The position numbers were made by a program, and so were the translations under genes. The notes below the pieces were generated by a model that worked only from the letters and a program-made list of their open reading frames with translations, made no database searches and had not been told where the DNA came from. A stretch of 64,000 nucleotides of DNA from Lacinutrix sp. 5H-3-7-4. Its GTDB lineage: Bacteria > Bacteroidota > Bacteroidia > Flavobacteriales > Flavobacteriaceae. The stretch is from assembly GCF_000211855.2 (NCBI RefSeq), contig NC_015638.1, positions 620,001 through 684,000 on the forward strand, given 5' to 3'. Shown here in pieces: positions 43,078 to 53,945 of this stretch; position 1 is the first letter of the stretch; each line of letters begins with the position of its first letter.

Positions 43078-44064
43078 TTAAAATTTATAAATGGCAGCAA
43101 CAACAAAAGATCCTAAGCTTTTAGTTGCCATTAAATCGGTATCGATAAAAATATCTTCAGAGCCACTATCAAATCTAAATTCTGGTTTTATAATTAAATC
43201 TTCTACAGTATAACTTCCTGTTAATGTTACAGCAACAACACTTAAATTATCTTCTACAAATTCACTTTGCTCTTGAAAATACTCTCCTCTAAGACCTAAT
43301 GAAAATGAGTCACTAAAACTATATTGCGGGTATAAGTCCGCACCATAAAATCCTTCTCCGTCATTATCTGCATAAGCAGCATTTATTCCTAAAAAGAAAT
43401 TATCAGACACATCAAAACCTCCAGTATAATCTACTTCAAAACCTAAACCAGCATCGTCATACAAGAAGTTTAAATATTGACCACTATATCCTAGTTGTGC
43501 ACCTACAGCATAGCTTCCATTAGGGTTAAACTCGGTAACATCTGTCTGGTTAAACACGCCAAGCATTAAGCTAAAATCTTCAGATAAAGTAAAATCTGCT
43601 TTTAAACCTGTGTGAGAAAACGGACCATTTGAAAACAGATATGACGTACTGTAATTGAAATTTCCAACTGGAGATATTACTTCATAGCCCAAATAAGTAT
43701 TAAACTTTCCTAAGGTTAATTTTGTGTTTTCGCTAATATTGTAAAAAGCAAAAAGCTGATTTAAAACTGTAGCACTTGCAGCTTCTCCTCGTGGCCCAAA
43801 CACTAAATCTGCCACAGCTCCTACTTTTCCTTTTTCATAAGAGGCGATTATATTTCCCATTCCTAAAGAAAATCCTGCTGTATCTGCAAAAGATGTTCCT
43901 GGAGCAATATGGTTTTCATCATTGGGAGCAGTAAAATTAGTTCGATAGTAGGTATCTACGCTTCCTTCAAAAGCAAATTTTTTCTCTGATGAATTAGAAT
44001 TTTCTTCTTGAGCTATTAAAGTAACAGATAGCAATAAAAGCAATAGGGTAAACAACTGTTTCAT
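43078..44064 (-). CDS. Outer-membrane porin-like beta-barrel of the amt operon
   Basis: A 328-residue protein with a signal peptide (1-18, ending LIAQ) and continuous alternating beta strands, finishing in the typical aromatic end (SFVVAAIYKF). The opening FAFEGSVDTYYRTNF and the repeated strand-turn pattern match the putative-porin (BBP2-like) group of Bacteroidota. It is first in the operon with amt (41 bp away) and a PII gene, so it may let ammonium or small nitrogen compounds enter. Direct evidence for the substrate is lacking. Confidence 0.8.
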   Translation of the reverse strand: MKQLFTLLLLLLSVTLIAQEENSNSSEKKFAFEGSVDTYYRTNFTAPNDENHIAPGTSFADTAGFSLGMGNIIASYEKGKVGAVADLVFGPRGEAASATVLNQLFAFYNISENTKLTLGKFNTYLGYEVISPVGNFNYSTSYLFSNGPFSHTGLKADFTLSEDFSLMLGVFNQTDVTEFNPNGSYAVGAQLGYSGQYLNFLYDDAGLGFEVDYTGGFDVSDNFFLGINAAYADNDGEGFYGADLYPQYSFSDSFSLGLRGEYFQEQSEFVEDNLSVVAVTLTGSYTVEDLIIKPEFRFDSGSEDIFIDTDLMATKSLGSFVVAAIYKF

Positions 44065-44503
44065 AAAAATGATATTTTGGTTAATAAACCCTTCAAATCT
44101 ATGTTAAAAAATTGTTAACCCATAAATTAATAGGGTTGATGCTATCATTTTTATGATTATTTAAAATTTAACCCTATTTTTTTTAGGGTATAAGAATTAA
44201 AAATCATTTTTTTGTTAAATTCACATATTCAAAAATTAAATAAATGTCAATAAAATTAAATTTTACTAAAAAATTTATAATTTATTAAGAGTTTCGAAAA
44301 CGTTTTCGCAAAATAAATTAAGATTTAATAAACTTTTCTTATTGCGATTTTCTTAAAAAATTAGCTAAATATTAATTTAAAAGAAATTTAAAATGAACAA
44401 AATCAGAATTCCTAAAAAGTGAATCCACCGTTTTTAAAATCAAATTATAGCACATATCTTAGGTAAAAAACAAGGCATAAAATGCCTTTAAATTTTACTT
44501 ATT
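44065..44503. promoter_or_regulatory. Divergent regulatory region with a 14-bp palindrome
   Basis: A 439-bp AT-rich gap between the porin-amt-PII operon and gltB, with no gene. Contains the perfect palindrome CGAAAACGTTTTCG (44295-44308), whose AACGTT centre resembles LacI-family operators. Further left are the related blocks AATAGGGTT (44130-44138), AACCCTA (44170-44176) and AGGGTAT (44187-44193). Both operons are nitrogen-assimilation genes, so a shared regulator is plausible. Promoter elements could not be placed with confidence. Confidence 0.5.
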
Positions 44504-47500
44504 ATGCTTAAAAAACAAGGACTTTATTTACCAGAATTTGAACACGATAATTGTGGCGCAGGATTTATTTGCAGTTTAACAGGAAAACGATCTAATGACA
44601 TTATCCATAAAGCACTTGAAATACTAGTAAAATTAGAGCATCGTGGAGCGGTAAGTTCCGATGGCGTTACAGGAGATGGAGCAGGTATTTTAATTGATAT
44701 CCCTCATAAATTTTTCAAGATTTTTTGCGAATTTGAACTCCCTGAATCTGGAGACTATGCAGTGAGTAATGTTTTTCTTCCAAGAAAGGAAAATCAACGT
44801 CAATTTTGTATTGATGTTTTTGAGAAAGAAATACAAAATCAAGGACTAAAATTAATAGGCTGGAGAGACGTACCTGTTAACAGTGAGGTTTTAGGTAAAG
44901 TTGCTAAAGTGACAGAGCCTTTTGTTAAGCAAATATTTATAGGTAAAGCTAATAAAGAACAAACCGAAAGAGAATTCAATATTAAATTATATGCTGCTCG
45001 TAAAATTGCAGAACATACAATATATGACTCAAAATTATCAGAATCAAAATTCTTTTATCTACCAAGTCTATCTACAAAAATCATCATTTTTAAAGGCTTA
45101 TTAATGCCAGAACATATTAATGAGTACTATTTAGACTTGTTTAATTCGGCATTAGATACGCGTTTAGCATTAGTACATCAACGCTTTTCTACCAACACAT
45201 TCCCTACTTGGGACTTAGCACAACCGTTTAGATACATTTGTCATAATGGTGAAATAAATACAGTAAGAGGTAATGTGTCTAGAATGTTTTCTCGCGAGGA
45301 AATCATGGAAAGCCCATTGTTTGGTGACGATATTAAAAAGATTATACCAACCGTTTTAAAAGGAAAATCAGACTCTGCAACCTTAGATATGGTTGTTGAA
45401 CTACTTTTAATGACTGGTCGTTCGCTTCCTGAAGCTATGATGATGCTAGTACCAGAAGCTTGGGAAAAAAACCCAAACATGTCGGATGCTAAAAAAGCGT
45501 TTTACGAATATAATTCTTGCCTAATGGAACCTTGGGACGGACCTGCTTCTATACCTTTTACTGATGGTAATTTTATTGGTGCTGTATTAGACAGAAACGG
45601 ATTAAGACCGTCACGCTACACAGTAACTAAACTCGGTAATGTTATTATGTCTTCGGAAACTGGAGTAGTAGACATTAAACCTGAAAACGTAGAATATCAC
45701 GGACGATTAGAACCAGGGAAAATGTTTTTAGTGAACATGAACGAAGGCAGAATTGTTAACGATGAGGAAATAAAAGAAGAAATTGCAACGAAACATCCAT
45801 ATAGAAAATGGCTGAATGAAAACCTGATTCATTTAAGAGATATTGAAGCAAAACAAGGACCAATTAAATATGATGAAATAGACCTTAAGAAACGTGAGGT
45901 TGTTTTCGGTTATACACAAGAGGATTTCAACACCATTATTCGTCCAATGGCACAATTAGGAAAAGAACCTATTGGATCTATGGGAAGTGATACTCCTATT
46001 GCTATTTTATCAGAAAAACCACAATTAATATATAATTACTTCAAACAAATTTTTGCACAAGTTACCAATCCACCATTAGATGGTATTCGCGAAGAGTTAA
46101 TTACAGATATTAGTTTAACCTTAGGAAGCGATGTTAATATTTTCGATATCAATGCAGACCATTGTAAAAAACTAAAAATTCAGAATCCAGTAATCTCAAA
46201 ACACGATCTAGACAAAATTAGAGATTACGATACCAACCCAGATTTTAAAGTCGAATCTATTTCCATGTTATACGAAGTAAACAGAGGATTAAACGAATTA
46301 GAAGTCGCTCTTGAAAAGCTAGTTAACAAAGCTTCAAAAGCAATAGATGAAGGTGCAAATATCATTATTCTTTCAGATAGATTTGTAGACGAAAATCATG
46401 CACCAATTCCAGCGCTTTTAGCTTGTTCTTATGTAAATCATGCGCTTCATAAATTAAAAAAACGTTCAAAAATCAGCTTAATTATTGAATCTGCAGAACC
46501 TCGTGAAGTTCATCATTTTGCCTTACTTTTTGGATATGGAGCAAGTGCTGTAAATCCTTATATAGTTAATGAAATTGTTCAGAAACAAATCGAAAACCAA
46601 GACGTCACAGATTTAGAATATTTAATTGCAATTAAAAATTATAATAAAGCGGTAGGAAAAGGCATTTTGAAGGTTATGAACAAAATCGGAATCTCAACCT
46701 TAAACTCTTACAGAGGATCTCAACTTTTTGAATGTATTGGAATTAAATCTTCTACAGTCGAAAAATATTTCCCAAATACTCCAACACGTATTCAAGGTAT
46801 TGGCTTAAGGGAAATTGAACAAGAAATTGTAAAACGTCACAAAAAAGCATTCCATAGAAATATAGAGCCAACTATTGAAATTGGAGGCGATTATAGATGG
46901 CGACGCGGACAAGAAAAACACATGTTCAACCCGTTAACAGTTGCTAAACTTCAAGAATCGGTAAGAACCAATAAAGCCTCTACTTTTAAGGAGTATTCAG
47001 AATTAATAAACAACCAATCTAAAAGCTTAATGACCATTAGAGGTTTGTTTGAATTCGATCAATTTGACCCTATTCCGTTAGAGGAAGTAGAACCTTGGAC
47101 AGAAATTGTAAAGCGTTTTAAAACTGGAGCAATGTCTTATGGTTCTATTAGTAAAGAAGCACACGAAAATTTAGCAGTTGCTATGAATAGAATTGGAGGG
47201 AAATCTAATTCTGGTGAAGGCGGAGAAGATCAAGAACGCTTTTACAAAACCTCACAAGGTGATTGGAAAAACTCTGCTATAAAACAAGTGGCCTCTGGTC
47301 GTTTTGGTGTGACTTCAAATTATTTAACTAGCGCGAATGAAATTCAAATAAAAATAGCACAAGGTGCAAAACCTGGTGAAGGCGGACAATTACCTGGACC
47401 AAAAGTAAATCGTGAAATCGCAAAAACAAGAAACTCTACTCCTTATGTAGGATTAATTTCACCACCACCACATCATGATATTTATTCTATTGAAGATTTA

Positions 47501-49000
47501 TCGCAACTCATTTATGATGTAAAATGCGCAAATCGCGAAGCAAGAATCAACGTTAAATTAGTATCAGAAGTTGGTGTTGGTACAGTTGCAGCAGGAGTAG
47601 CTAAAGCTAAAGCAGATGTGATTTTAATCTCTGGTTTTGATGGTGGTACAGGAGCTTCACCTTTAACATCTTTACGCCATGCAGGTTTACCTTGGGAACT
47701 TGGTATTGCAGAAGCACAACAAACTTTAGTGATGAACGATCTTAGAAATCGTGTGGTTTTAGAGTGTGACGGACAATTAAAAACTGGTCGTGATGTTGCA
47801 ATTGCATGCTTATTAGGAGCAGAAGAGTTTGGTTTTGCTACTGCGCCTTTAGTAGCATCTGGTTGTATCATGATGCGTGTTTGCCACTTAAACACCTGTC
47901 CTGTTGGAATTGCAACGCAAAATCCAGAACTACGTAAAAAGTTTAAAGGAAAACCAGAACACGTAGTAAACTACATGTATTTTGTAGCTCAAGAATTACG
48001 TGAAATCATGGCTAAATTAGGATTCAGAACCATAAATGAAATGGTTGGTCAATCTCAAAAGCTAAATAGAAATAAAGCCATAGACCATTATAAATCTTCA
48101 GGAATTGATTTAACACCAATTCTTCACAAAGTAAAAGTTGGCGAAGATGTAAAACTATTTAATACCTATTGTCAGGACCACAATTTAAATGTGCATTTAG
48201 ACTTCAAAATTGTTAAACAAGCACACCAAGCATTGTTCAGAAGACAAAAAACACATTTCGAATTACCCATAACAAATATTGACAGAGCAGTTGGTGCCAT
48301 TGTTAGCAATGAAATCTCAAAAATTTATGGTGCAGATGGTCTACCAGAAGACACTATTGATATTGATTTTCATGGTTCTGCAGGACAAAGTTTTGGAGCA
48401 TTTGCTACCAAAGGATTAAAATTCACAGTACACGGAAATACAAATGACTACTTAGGAAAAGGTTTATCTGGAGGGAAATTAATTATTAAAGTGCCTGAAA
48501 AATGTACGATAACTCCAGAAGATAATATCATTACTGGAAACGTAACGCTTTATGGAGCAACTTCTGGTGAAGTATATATTAACGGAAAGGCTGGAGAACG
48601 TTTTTGCGTTAGAAACTCTGGTGCAAAAGCAGTTGTAGAAGGCATTGGCGATCATGGTTGTGAATACATGACAGGTGGTGTTGCTGTAATTCTTGGCGCT
48701 GTAGGCAGAAACTTCGGAGCAGGAATGAGTGGTGGAGTTGCTTATGTTTTTGATGAAAAAGAAACCTTTAAGCAACACTGTAATTCAGACGATTTAAATA
48801 TTGATCCAGTTGAAAAAGTTGAAGACCAATTACAACTAGAGCAGCTTATTGAAAATCATTTCCTTGCAACTGGAAGTCCTTTAGCAAGACGCATTTTAGA
48901 TGATTGGAAGAACTACCTTCCAAAATTCAAAAAAGTATTACCAGAAGAATACAGACAAGCCTTATTAAGATTAGAACAAGAAGAATTAGAATTAGTTTAA
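44504..49000 (+). CDS. gltB: Glutamate synthase (NADPH) large subunit
   Basis: Makes two glutamates from glutamine and 2-oxoglutarate, 1498 residues. A 16-residue propeptide precedes the N-terminal nucleophile Cys17 in DNCGAGF (glutaminase class II). The central domain is followed by the FMN-binding synthase domain with [29 protein letters not shown] and [12 protein letters not shown]. The 3Fe-4S cysteines are in [16 protein letters not shown]. The C-terminal GXGXG beta-helix is visible ([30 protein letters not shown]). It is upstream of gltD. Confidence 0.97.
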   Translation: MLKKQGLYLPEFEHDNCGAGFICSLTGKRSNDIIHKALEILVKLEHRGAVSSDGVTGDGAGILIDIPHKFFKIFCEFELPESGDYAVSNVFLPRKENQRQFCIDVFEKEIQNQGLKLIGWRDVPVNSEVLGKVAKVTEPFVKQIFIGKANKEQTEREFNIKLYAARKIAEHTIYDSKLSESKFFYLPSLSTKIIIFKGLLMPEHINEYYLDLFNSALDTRLALVHQRFSTNTFPTWDLAQPFRYICHNGEINTVRGNVSRMFSREEIMESPLFGDDIKKIIPTVLKGKSDSATLDMVVELLLMTGRSLPEAMMMLVPEAWEKNPNMSDAKKAFYEYNSCLMEPWDGPASIPFTDGNFIGAVLDRNGLRPSRYTVTKLGNVIMSSETGVVDIKPENVEYHGRLEPGKMFLVNMNEGRIVNDEEIKEEIATKHPYRKWLNENLIHLRDIEAKQGPIKYDEIDLKKREVVFGYTQEDFNTIIRPMAQLGKEPIGSMGSDTPIAILSEKPQLIYNYFKQIFAQVTNPPLDGIREELITDISLTLGSDVNIFDINADHCKKLKIQNPVISKHDLDKIRDYDTNPDFKVESISMLYEVNRGLNELEVALEKLVNKASKAIDEGANIIILSDRFVDENHAPIPALLACSYVNHALHKLKKRSKISLIIESAEPREVHHFALLFGYGASAVNPYIVNEIVQKQIENQDVTDLEYLIAIKNYNKAVGKGILKVMNKIGISTLNSYRGSQLFECIGIKSSTVEKYFPNTPTRIQGIGLREIEQEIVKRHKKAFHRNIEPTIEIGGDYRWRRGQEKHMFNPLTVAKLQESVRTNKASTFKEYSELINNQSKSLMTIRGLFEFDQFDPIPLEEVEPWTEIVKRFKTGAMSYGSISKEAHENLAVAMNRIGGKSNSGEGGEDQERFYKTSQGDWKNSAIKQVASGRFGVTSNYLTSANEIQIKIAQGAKPGEGGQLPGPKVNREIAKTRNSTPYVGLISPPPHHDIYSIEDLSQLIYDVKCANREARINVKLVSEVGVGTVAAGVAKAKADVILISGFDGGTGASPLTSLRHAGLPWELGIAEAQQTLVMNDLRNRVVLECDGQLKTGRDVAIACLLGAEEFGFATAPLVASGCIMMRVCHLNTCPVGIATQNPELRKKFKGKPEHVVNYMYFVAQELREIMAKLGFRTINEMVGQSQKLNRNKAIDHYKSSGIDLTPILHKVKVGEDVKLFNTYCQDHNLNVHLDFKIVKQAHQALFRRQKTHFELPITNIDRAVGAIVSNEISKIYGADGLPEDTIDIDFHGSAGQSFGAFATKGLKFTVHGNTNDYLGKGLSGGKLIIKVPEKCTITPEDNIITGNVTLYGATSGEVYINGKAGERFCVRNSGAKAVVEGIGDHGCEYMTGGVAVILGAVGRNFGAGMSGGVAYVFDEKETFKQHCNSDDLNIDPVEKVEDQLQLEQLIENHFLATGSPLARRILDDWKNYLPKFKKVLPEEYRQALLRLEQEELELV

Positions 49001-49058
49001 AATTGAAATTATTTTAATCTATAATTTGAAAAAATAAAATTTAGAAAGTTTGGATGAG

Positions 49059-49078
49059 ATTCCTGCTTTCGCAAGAAT
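49059..49078. repeat. Short intergenic palindrome (gltB-gltD gap)
   Basis: ATTCCTGC-TTTC-GCAAGAAT, with one mispair in the stem. It is the same small element as at 50553, 51909 and 59923. It lies 3 bp before the gltD start, in the leader. Confidence 0.6.
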
Positions 49079-49081
49079 AAA

Positions 49082-50548
49082 ATGGGAAAGACAACAGGAT
49101 TTTTAGAATATAAGCGCCAAGACGAAAGTTATATTGAGCCAGAAAAACGAATTGAAAACTATAACGAATTTACGGTTCCTCTAAAAGAAGAAAATTTAAA
49201 AGATCAAGGTGCACGTTGTATGGATTGCGGTATTCCATTTTGCCATAGCGGTTGTCCACTAGGTAATTTAATTCCAGATTTTAATGACAAAGTCTACAAG
49301 GGAAAATGGAAAGAAGCAGCCGAAATTTTACATAGAACCAATAACTTCCCAGAGTTTACAGGAAGATTATGTCCGGCGCCTTGTGAAGAAGCATGTGTTT
49401 TAGGTATCAATGAAGACCCAGTAACTATTGAAAATATTGAAAAAAATATTGTTGAACAAGCTTTCGCTGAAGGCTGGATTACTGCACAACCACCAAAAGT
49501 TAGAACCGAAAAAACAGTTGCTGTTATAGGTTCTGGACCTGCTGGTTTAGCTGCTGCACAACAATTAAATCGCGCAGGACACAATGTAACTGTATTTGAA
49601 CGTGACGAAAAAGTTGGTGGTTTATTACGTTATGGTATTCCAGATTTTAAGATGGAAAAAAACGTAATAGATAGACGTGTTGCTGTTTTAGAAGAGGAAG
49701 GAATCACCTTTAAAACCAATGCACATGTTGGTGTTAATGTAGATGCTAATCAACTTAAAGACGATTTTGACGCAGTAGTTTTATGTGGTGGAGCAACGGT
49801 AAGAAGAAGTATCCCAATTCCTGGAGCTGATTTGAAAGGTGTCACGCAAGCAATGGATTTCTTAAAGTTAAACAATCAATATGTAGATGGTTTAGTAGAA
49901 TTTAAAGACGTTATTTCTGCAGAAGGAAAAGACGTCATTGTAATTGGTGGTGGAGATACAGGAAGTGATTGTATTGGAACCTCTAATCGTCATGGAGCAA
50001 CTTCGGTTACAAATTTTGAAATCTTAAGTAAACCTACTGAAGGTCGTCCAGCACACCAACCTTGGCCGTATTGGCCAATGAAGTTAAAAACAACCTCATC
50101 ACACCAAGAAGGTGTAGAACGTTTTTTTAGCATTTCTACTAAAGAATTTTTAGGAGACAAAGAAGGCAATTTAACAGGATTAAAAACCGTTGAAGTCGAA
50201 TGGATTTTCACTCCAGGTGAAAGACCGCAACTTAAAGAAGTGAAAGGCACTGAAAAAGAATGGAAATGTAATTTAGCATTATTAGCACTTGGTTTTACAG
50301 GAGCTGAAAAAACGCTAGCAGAACAATTTGGATTAAACATGGATTTTAGAACCAATATTGAAGCATCTACCAAAGATTACAAAACGAACATTCCTGGTGT
50401 TTTTGCTGCTGGAGATATGCGCCGTGGACAATCTTTAATTGTTTGGGCAATTTCTGAAGGAAGACAAGCTGCTTATCACATTGACACGTATTTAATGGGA
50501 GAATCTTGTTTACCATTAAAAGACGATAGTGATTTACCAAGAGTATAA
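49082..50548 (+). CDS. gltD: Glutamate synthase small subunit
   Basis: The NAD(P)H-oxidising FAD partner of GltB, 488 residues. The N-terminal iron-sulfur region has CMDCGIPFCHSGCP (Cys46, 49, 54, 58) and CPAPCEEAC (about 100). The FAD-binding motif GSGPAGLAAAQQL is near residue 150, the NADPH-binding motif GGGDTGSDC follows, and the FAD end block GVFAAGDMRRGQSL is typical. Electrons pass from NADPH through this subunit to GltB. It is 81 bp behind gltB. Confidence 0.97.
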   Translation: MGKTTGFLEYKRQDESYIEPEKRIENYNEFTVPLKEENLKDQGARCMDCGIPFCHSGCPLGNLIPDFNDKVYKGKWKEAAEILHRTNNFPEFTGRLCPAPCEEACVLGINEDPVTIENIEKNIVEQAFAEGWITAQPPKVRTEKTVAVIGSGPAGLAAAQQLNRAGHNVTVFERDEKVGGLLRYGIPDFKMEKNVIDRRVAVLEEEGITFKTNAHVGVNVDANQLKDDFDAVVLCGGATVRRSIPIPGADLKGVTQAMDFLKLNNQYVDGLVEFKDVISAEGKDVIVIGGGDTGSDCIGTSNRHGATSVTNFEILSKPTEGRPAHQPWPYWPMKLKTTSSHQEGVERFFSISTKEFLGDKEGNLTGLKTVEVEWIFTPGERPQLKEVKGTEKEWKCNLALLALGFTGAEKTLAEQFGLNMDFRTNIEASTKDYKTNIPGVFAAGDMRRGQSLIVWAISEGRQAAYHIDTYLMGESCLPLKDDSDLPRV

Positions 50549-50552
50549 CTAA

Positions 50553-50572
50553 TTCCTGTGTAAACAGGAATC
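50553..50572. repeat. Short intergenic palindrome after gltD
   Basis: Perfect ATTCCTGT-GTAA-ACAGGAAT, the same family as 49059, 51909 and 59923. The stem bases T and A are exchanged in a compensated way. Confidence 0.65.
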
Positions 50573-50582
50573 TTATAAAGTA

Positions 50583-50610
50583 AAAAAGCACCTTGAGGAA
50601 GGTGCTTTTT
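50583..50610. terminator. Bidirectional intrinsic terminator
   Basis: The stem AAAAAGCACCTT / AAGGTGCTTTTT has a GAGG loop. It lies between the convergent gltD and argH. Confidence 0.92.
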
Positions 50611-50630
50611 TATATCTCTAAACTAAATGT

Positions 50631-51905
50631 TTATTTTGGAAACTTACCTCGTATTTCTTCCAAACACAAATTACCAATACTACCAACATGCGAATGCTTC
50701 TTTGAAGTATCTGGTGTATACGTTCCATTTTCTACTTCTCCTCCAATTTTCTGATAGGCTTCTCTAAAAGGCATACCTTCCACTACTAAAGTATTAATAT
50801 TATCTACCGTAAACAGGTATTGGTATTTAGCATCGTTTAAGTCTATTTCTTTTACAATGACTTGCTGAATGGCATAATTAAAAATATCTAACAAATCTTT
50901 GACATCTTCAATTGCTGCTATGATATTTTCTTTTAATAACTGAAAATCTCTATGGTAACCACTTGGTAAATTGTTAGTAATTAATACCATTTCATGATGC
51001 AAAGCTTGAATTTTATTTGCTTTTCCTCTAATCAATTCAAAAACATCTGGATTCTTTTTATGTGGCATAATGCTACTTCCTGTTGTTAATTCATCTGGAA
51101 AGGCAATAAAGCCAAAATTCTGACTATTATACACACAAATATCCATTGCAAAACGCGCTAAGGTATTACACACACTCCCTAAAGCTAAAGCAATAGTACG
51201 CTCGCTTTTTCCTCTGCTCATTTGTGCAGCAACGACGTTATATTTTAAAGTAGAAAACTTTAATTCTTTAGTAGTTAAATCTCTATCAATAGGAAAAGAG
51301 CTTCCGTAACCTGCCGCAGAACCTAAGGGATTTTGGTCTACTGTTTTTAAAGCTGCATTTAACAGATAAACATCGTCAATCAGCACCTCAGCATAAGCAG
51401 AAAACCACAAACCGAAAGAAGAAGGCATTGCGACTTGTAAATGCGTATAACCTGGAAGTAAAGCCTCCTTATGTGTTTCCGCTAAACTTAAAAGTGTTTC
51501 AAAAAACACATTCGTTTTTTCGTTAATTTCTTTTAAACTCTCTTTATAATATAACTGAAGTGCAACTAAAACCTGATCGTTTCTAGAACGTGCTGTGTGG
51601 ATTTTTTTCCCAACGTCTCCTAAGGTTTTTGTTAGTTCGTATTCAATTTTAGAATGCACATCTTCAAAGGAATCCTCAATAACAAACGTTCCGTTTTCAA
51701 TGGTTTCAGCAATAGCTTGTAATCCGTTTTTTAATTGTTCTAATTCTTCCGAAGAAATAATACCAATAGATGCTAACATAATAGCATGTGCTAACGATGC
51801 TTCAACATCATATTTAGCTATATGCAAATCTATTTCTCTATCGTTTCCAACGGTAAATTGTTCTATTTTTTTATCGATACTAATTCCTTTGTCCCAGAGT
51901 TTCAT
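50631..51905 (-). CDS. argH: Argininosuccinate lyase
   Basis: Last step of arginine synthesis, splitting argininosuccinate into arginine and fumarate; 424 residues, somewhat shorter than the usual 450-470. The fumarase/aspartase superfamily signature is GSSIMPHKKNPDVFE. Also seen are EDVHSKIEYELT, HTARSRNDQVLVALQLY and the substrate loop PGYTHLQVAMP. It is the final gene of the arginine operon, and its upstream gap to the deacylase contains three small palindromes. Confidence 0.96.
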   Translation of the reverse strand: MKLWDKGISIDKKIEQFTVGNDREIDLHIAKYDVEASLAHAIMLASIGIISSEELEQLKNGLQAIAETIENGTFVIEDSFEDVHSKIEYELTKTLGDVGKKIHTARSRNDQVLVALQLYYKESLKEINEKTNVFFETLLSLAETHKEALLPGYTHLQVAMPSSFGLWFSAYAEVLIDDVYLLNAALKTVDQNPLGSAAGYGSSFPIDRDLTTKELKFSTLKYNVVAAQMSRGKSERTIALALGSVCNTLARFAMDICVYNSQNFGFIAFPDELTTGSSIMPHKKNPDVFELIRGKANKIQALHHEMVLITNNLPSGYHRDFQLLKENIIAAIEDVKDLLDIFNYAIQQVIVKEIDLNDAKYQYLFTVDNINTLVVEGMPFREAYQKIGGEVENGTYTPDTSKKHSHVGSIGNLCLEEIRGKFPK

Positions 51906-51908
51906 TTT

Positions 51909-52009
51909 ATTCCTGCGAAAGCAGGAATCTCTGCTTTCTTTTTTAGTTAAACATTCTCATTTCTACAAAAGCAGAAATTTATTTTTGGATTCCGCATCAA
52001 GTGCGGAAT
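51909..52009. repeat. Cluster of three short palindromes (argH upstream gap)
   Basis: Three stems stand in a row. ATTCCTGC-GAAA-GCAGGAAT (51909-51928) is perfect with a GNRA-type loop. ATTTCTAC-AAAA-GCAGAAAT (51959-51978) has one mispair. ATTCCGCA-TCAAG-TGCGGAAT (51989-52009) is perfect and followed by GACA. They fill the 114-bp gap between argH and the deacylase gene inside the operon. Confidence 0.7.
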
Positions 52010-52019
52010 GACAGTATTC

Positions 52020-53081
52020 TTAAAGTACTTTTTCTAATAATTCAATATATATCCTAATCCCTTCTTCAATCTCATTCAAGTAAATAAACTCGTCAGCACT
52101 ATGTGATCTCGTGCTATCGCCTGGCCCTAACTTTAAAGATGGACAAGTCAAAACTGCTTGATCTGATAATGTTGGCGAACCATAAGTGCTTCTACCAATT
52201 TCTATTCCTGCAATTACCAATGGATGATCTATTGGTATAGATGACGAATTTAGTTTTGTGCTTCTCGGAGCGATACTATCACAAGGTGCTTCCTTTTGTA
52301 ATATATCTACAATGTCTTGATTTGAATATTTATCGTTTACACGAACATCAACCACTAATTTCACATCTGCAGGAACCGCATTGTGTTGCTTACCTGCATT
52401 AATTTGTGTGACTGTCATTTTTACTTCGCCTAAAGCTTCAGACGATTTATCGAATTTGTAATTTTTAAACCATTCTAAAACGGAAATCGAATTATAAATA
52501 GCATTATCATTATTTGGATGTGCTGCATGACTTGGTGTTCCTTTTACCAGTGCATCAAAAACCACTAAACCTTTTTCGGCAACAGCTAAATTCATCAATG
52601 TTGGTTCTCCAACAATCGCGACGTCTACCTTTGGAATCACACTTAGCATACTATTTAAACCGTTTGGTCCACTACTCTCTTCTTCCGCGGAAGCGACAAT
52701 AACCAAATTAAAATTTAAATGCTCTCTGTTATAAAAATACGCGTAGGTTGCTAATAAACTCACCAAACAACCACCTGCATCATTACTACCCAAACCATAT
52801 AATTTACCATCTTCTACAATGGCTTTAAAAGGATCTTTGGTATAGCCATTATTTGGTTTTACTGTATCGTGATGCGAGTTTAATAACAACGTTGGTTTGC
52901 TATCGTCAAAATGTTTATTGGTTGCCCAAACATTATGATTGGTTCTTTTAAAAGGAATATTTTGATTGTTAAACCATTGCTCAATATGTGCTGCTGTTGG
53001 TCCTTCCTCAGAAGAAAACGACTGCGTTTCTATTAATTGTTTTAACAATGCAATTGCTCTTGTTGTAAGTTTTTCTATCAT
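52020..53081 (-). CDS. ArgE-type M20 deacylase (probable N-acetylcitrulline deacetylase)
   Basis: A 353-residue zinc peptidase-family M20 amidohydrolase. The metal ligands are in LLNSHHDTVKP, SNDAGGCLVS and the catalytic SAEEESSGPNG, followed by VGEPT. The dimerisation domain is in the middle (HAAHPNNDNAIYNS). In an operon with a carbamoyltransferase of the N-acyl-ornithine type, it most likely removes the acyl group from N-acyl-citrulline rather than from ornithine. It shares 4 bases with argB. Acetyl or succinyl group is not determined. Confidence 0.85.
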   Translation of the reverse strand: MIEKLTTRAIALLKQLIETQSFSSEEGPTAAHIEQWFNNQNIPFKRTNHNVWATNKHFDDSKPTLLLNSHHDTVKPNNGYTKDPFKAIVEDGKLYGLGSNDAGGCLVSLLATYAYFYNREHLNFNLVIVASAEEESSGPNGLNSMLSVIPKVDVAIVGEPTLMNLAVAEKGLVVFDALVKGTPSHAAHPNNDNAIYNSISVLEWFKNYKFDKSSEALGEVKMTVTQINAGKQHNAVPADVKLVVDVRVNDKYSNQDIVDILQKEAPCDSIAPRSTKLNSSSIPIDHPLVIAGIEIGRSTYGSPTLSDQAVLTCPSLKLGPGDSTRSHSADEFIYLNEIEEGIRIYIELLEKVL

Positions 53082-53854
53082 TTTTTAATGGTTGTGTGTT
53101 TATTATTTACGTTAAAAAGCATGCTAGATTTACCAATACAAACTTTTTGAACCTTATGATGTATAGCGTGAAAACAGTTATTTAATTTAGGAAGCATGCC
53201 TTCAAAAATTACTTTATTTTCCACTAATGTTTTATAGGTAGCTGTGTTGATATTTTCTATTACAGAATCGTCGTCTTCTACATTTTCTAAAACACCATTT
53301 TTTTCGAAACAATAATATAGTTCAGTTTTAAAAACAGACGCAAAACCTATTGCTAATTCGGAAGCAATCGTATCTGCATTGGTATTTAATAGTTGTCCAT
53401 TATTATCATGTGTAATTGCACAAAAAACAGGAGTAACATCATTATTTAAAAGAATTTCTAAGGTTTCAGTATTTACTTTTTTCACATCACCAACAAAGCC
53501 ATAATCTACTGTTTTCACTGGTCTTTTGTTTGATACTATCGTATTGCCATCTGCTCCAGAAAATCCAATCGCATTACAATTATTAGCTTGCAGCTGCGCA
53601 ACTACATTTTTGTTAATTTTTCCAGCATATACCATAGTAATAATATCTAAAGTATCTGCATCTGTAACACGTCTTCCATCCACCATTTTAACTTCTACTT
53701 GCATTTGTTCTGCAAGTTTGGTTGCTAGTTTTCCACCTCCATGAACCAATATTTTTGGTTCTTTTATTGTTGCAAAATCTTTTAGAAACTGCTGTAAAGC
53801 TTCATCATTATCGATGATATTTCCTCCTATTTTTATGACTTTTAGTGTTTTCAT
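53078..53854 (-). CDS. argB: Acetylglutamate kinase
   Basis: Phosphorylates N-acyl-glutamate in the second step of arginine synthesis; 258 residues, amino-acid-kinase fold. Visible: IKIGGNIIDND at the start, the substrate loop HGGGKLATKLAEQM, and the nucleotide-side GFSGADGNTI. The protein lacks the N-terminal helix that arginine-sensitive hexameric forms possess, so it is probably of the dimeric, arginine-insensitive kind; this is an inference from length. The end overlaps the next gene by 4 bases. Confidence 0.94.
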   Translation of the reverse strand: MKTLKVIKIGGNIIDNDEALQQFLKDFATIKEPKILVHGGGKLATKLAEQMQVEVKMVDGRRVTDADTLDIITMVYAGKINKNVVAQLQANNCNAIGFSGADGNTIVSNKRPVKTVDYGFVGDVKKVNTETLEILLNNDVTPVFCAITHDNNGQLLNTNADTIASELAIGFASVFKTELYYCFEKNGVLENVEDDDSVIENINTATYKTLVENKVIFEGMLPKLNNCFHAIHHKVQKVCIGKSSMLFNVNNKHTTIKK

Positions 53855-53865
53855 ATTTCATTGTT

Positions 53866-53943
53866 GTCATTACGAGGAATTTATGACGAAGTAATCTGTT
53901 TCAATTTAGAAGATTGCTTCAATCGTACCTCTTTCGCAATGAC
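53866..53943. repeat. REP-like intergenic element (argB-carbamoyltransferase gap)
   Basis: A 78-bp element whose ends GTCATT and AATGAC are complementary. Next are GAGG and CCTC, and inside lies GAAGTAATCT / AGATTGCTTC with mispairs. The block is typical of repeats scattered in Bacteroidota genomes. It fills the gap between the two genes and abuts the carbamoyltransferase stop. Confidence 0.75.
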
Positions 53944-53945
53944 GA

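Noticed and set aside
47512-48778. Reverse-strand frames inside gltB
   Set aside because: Shadows of the gltB frame; no start context, no neighbours in that direction.
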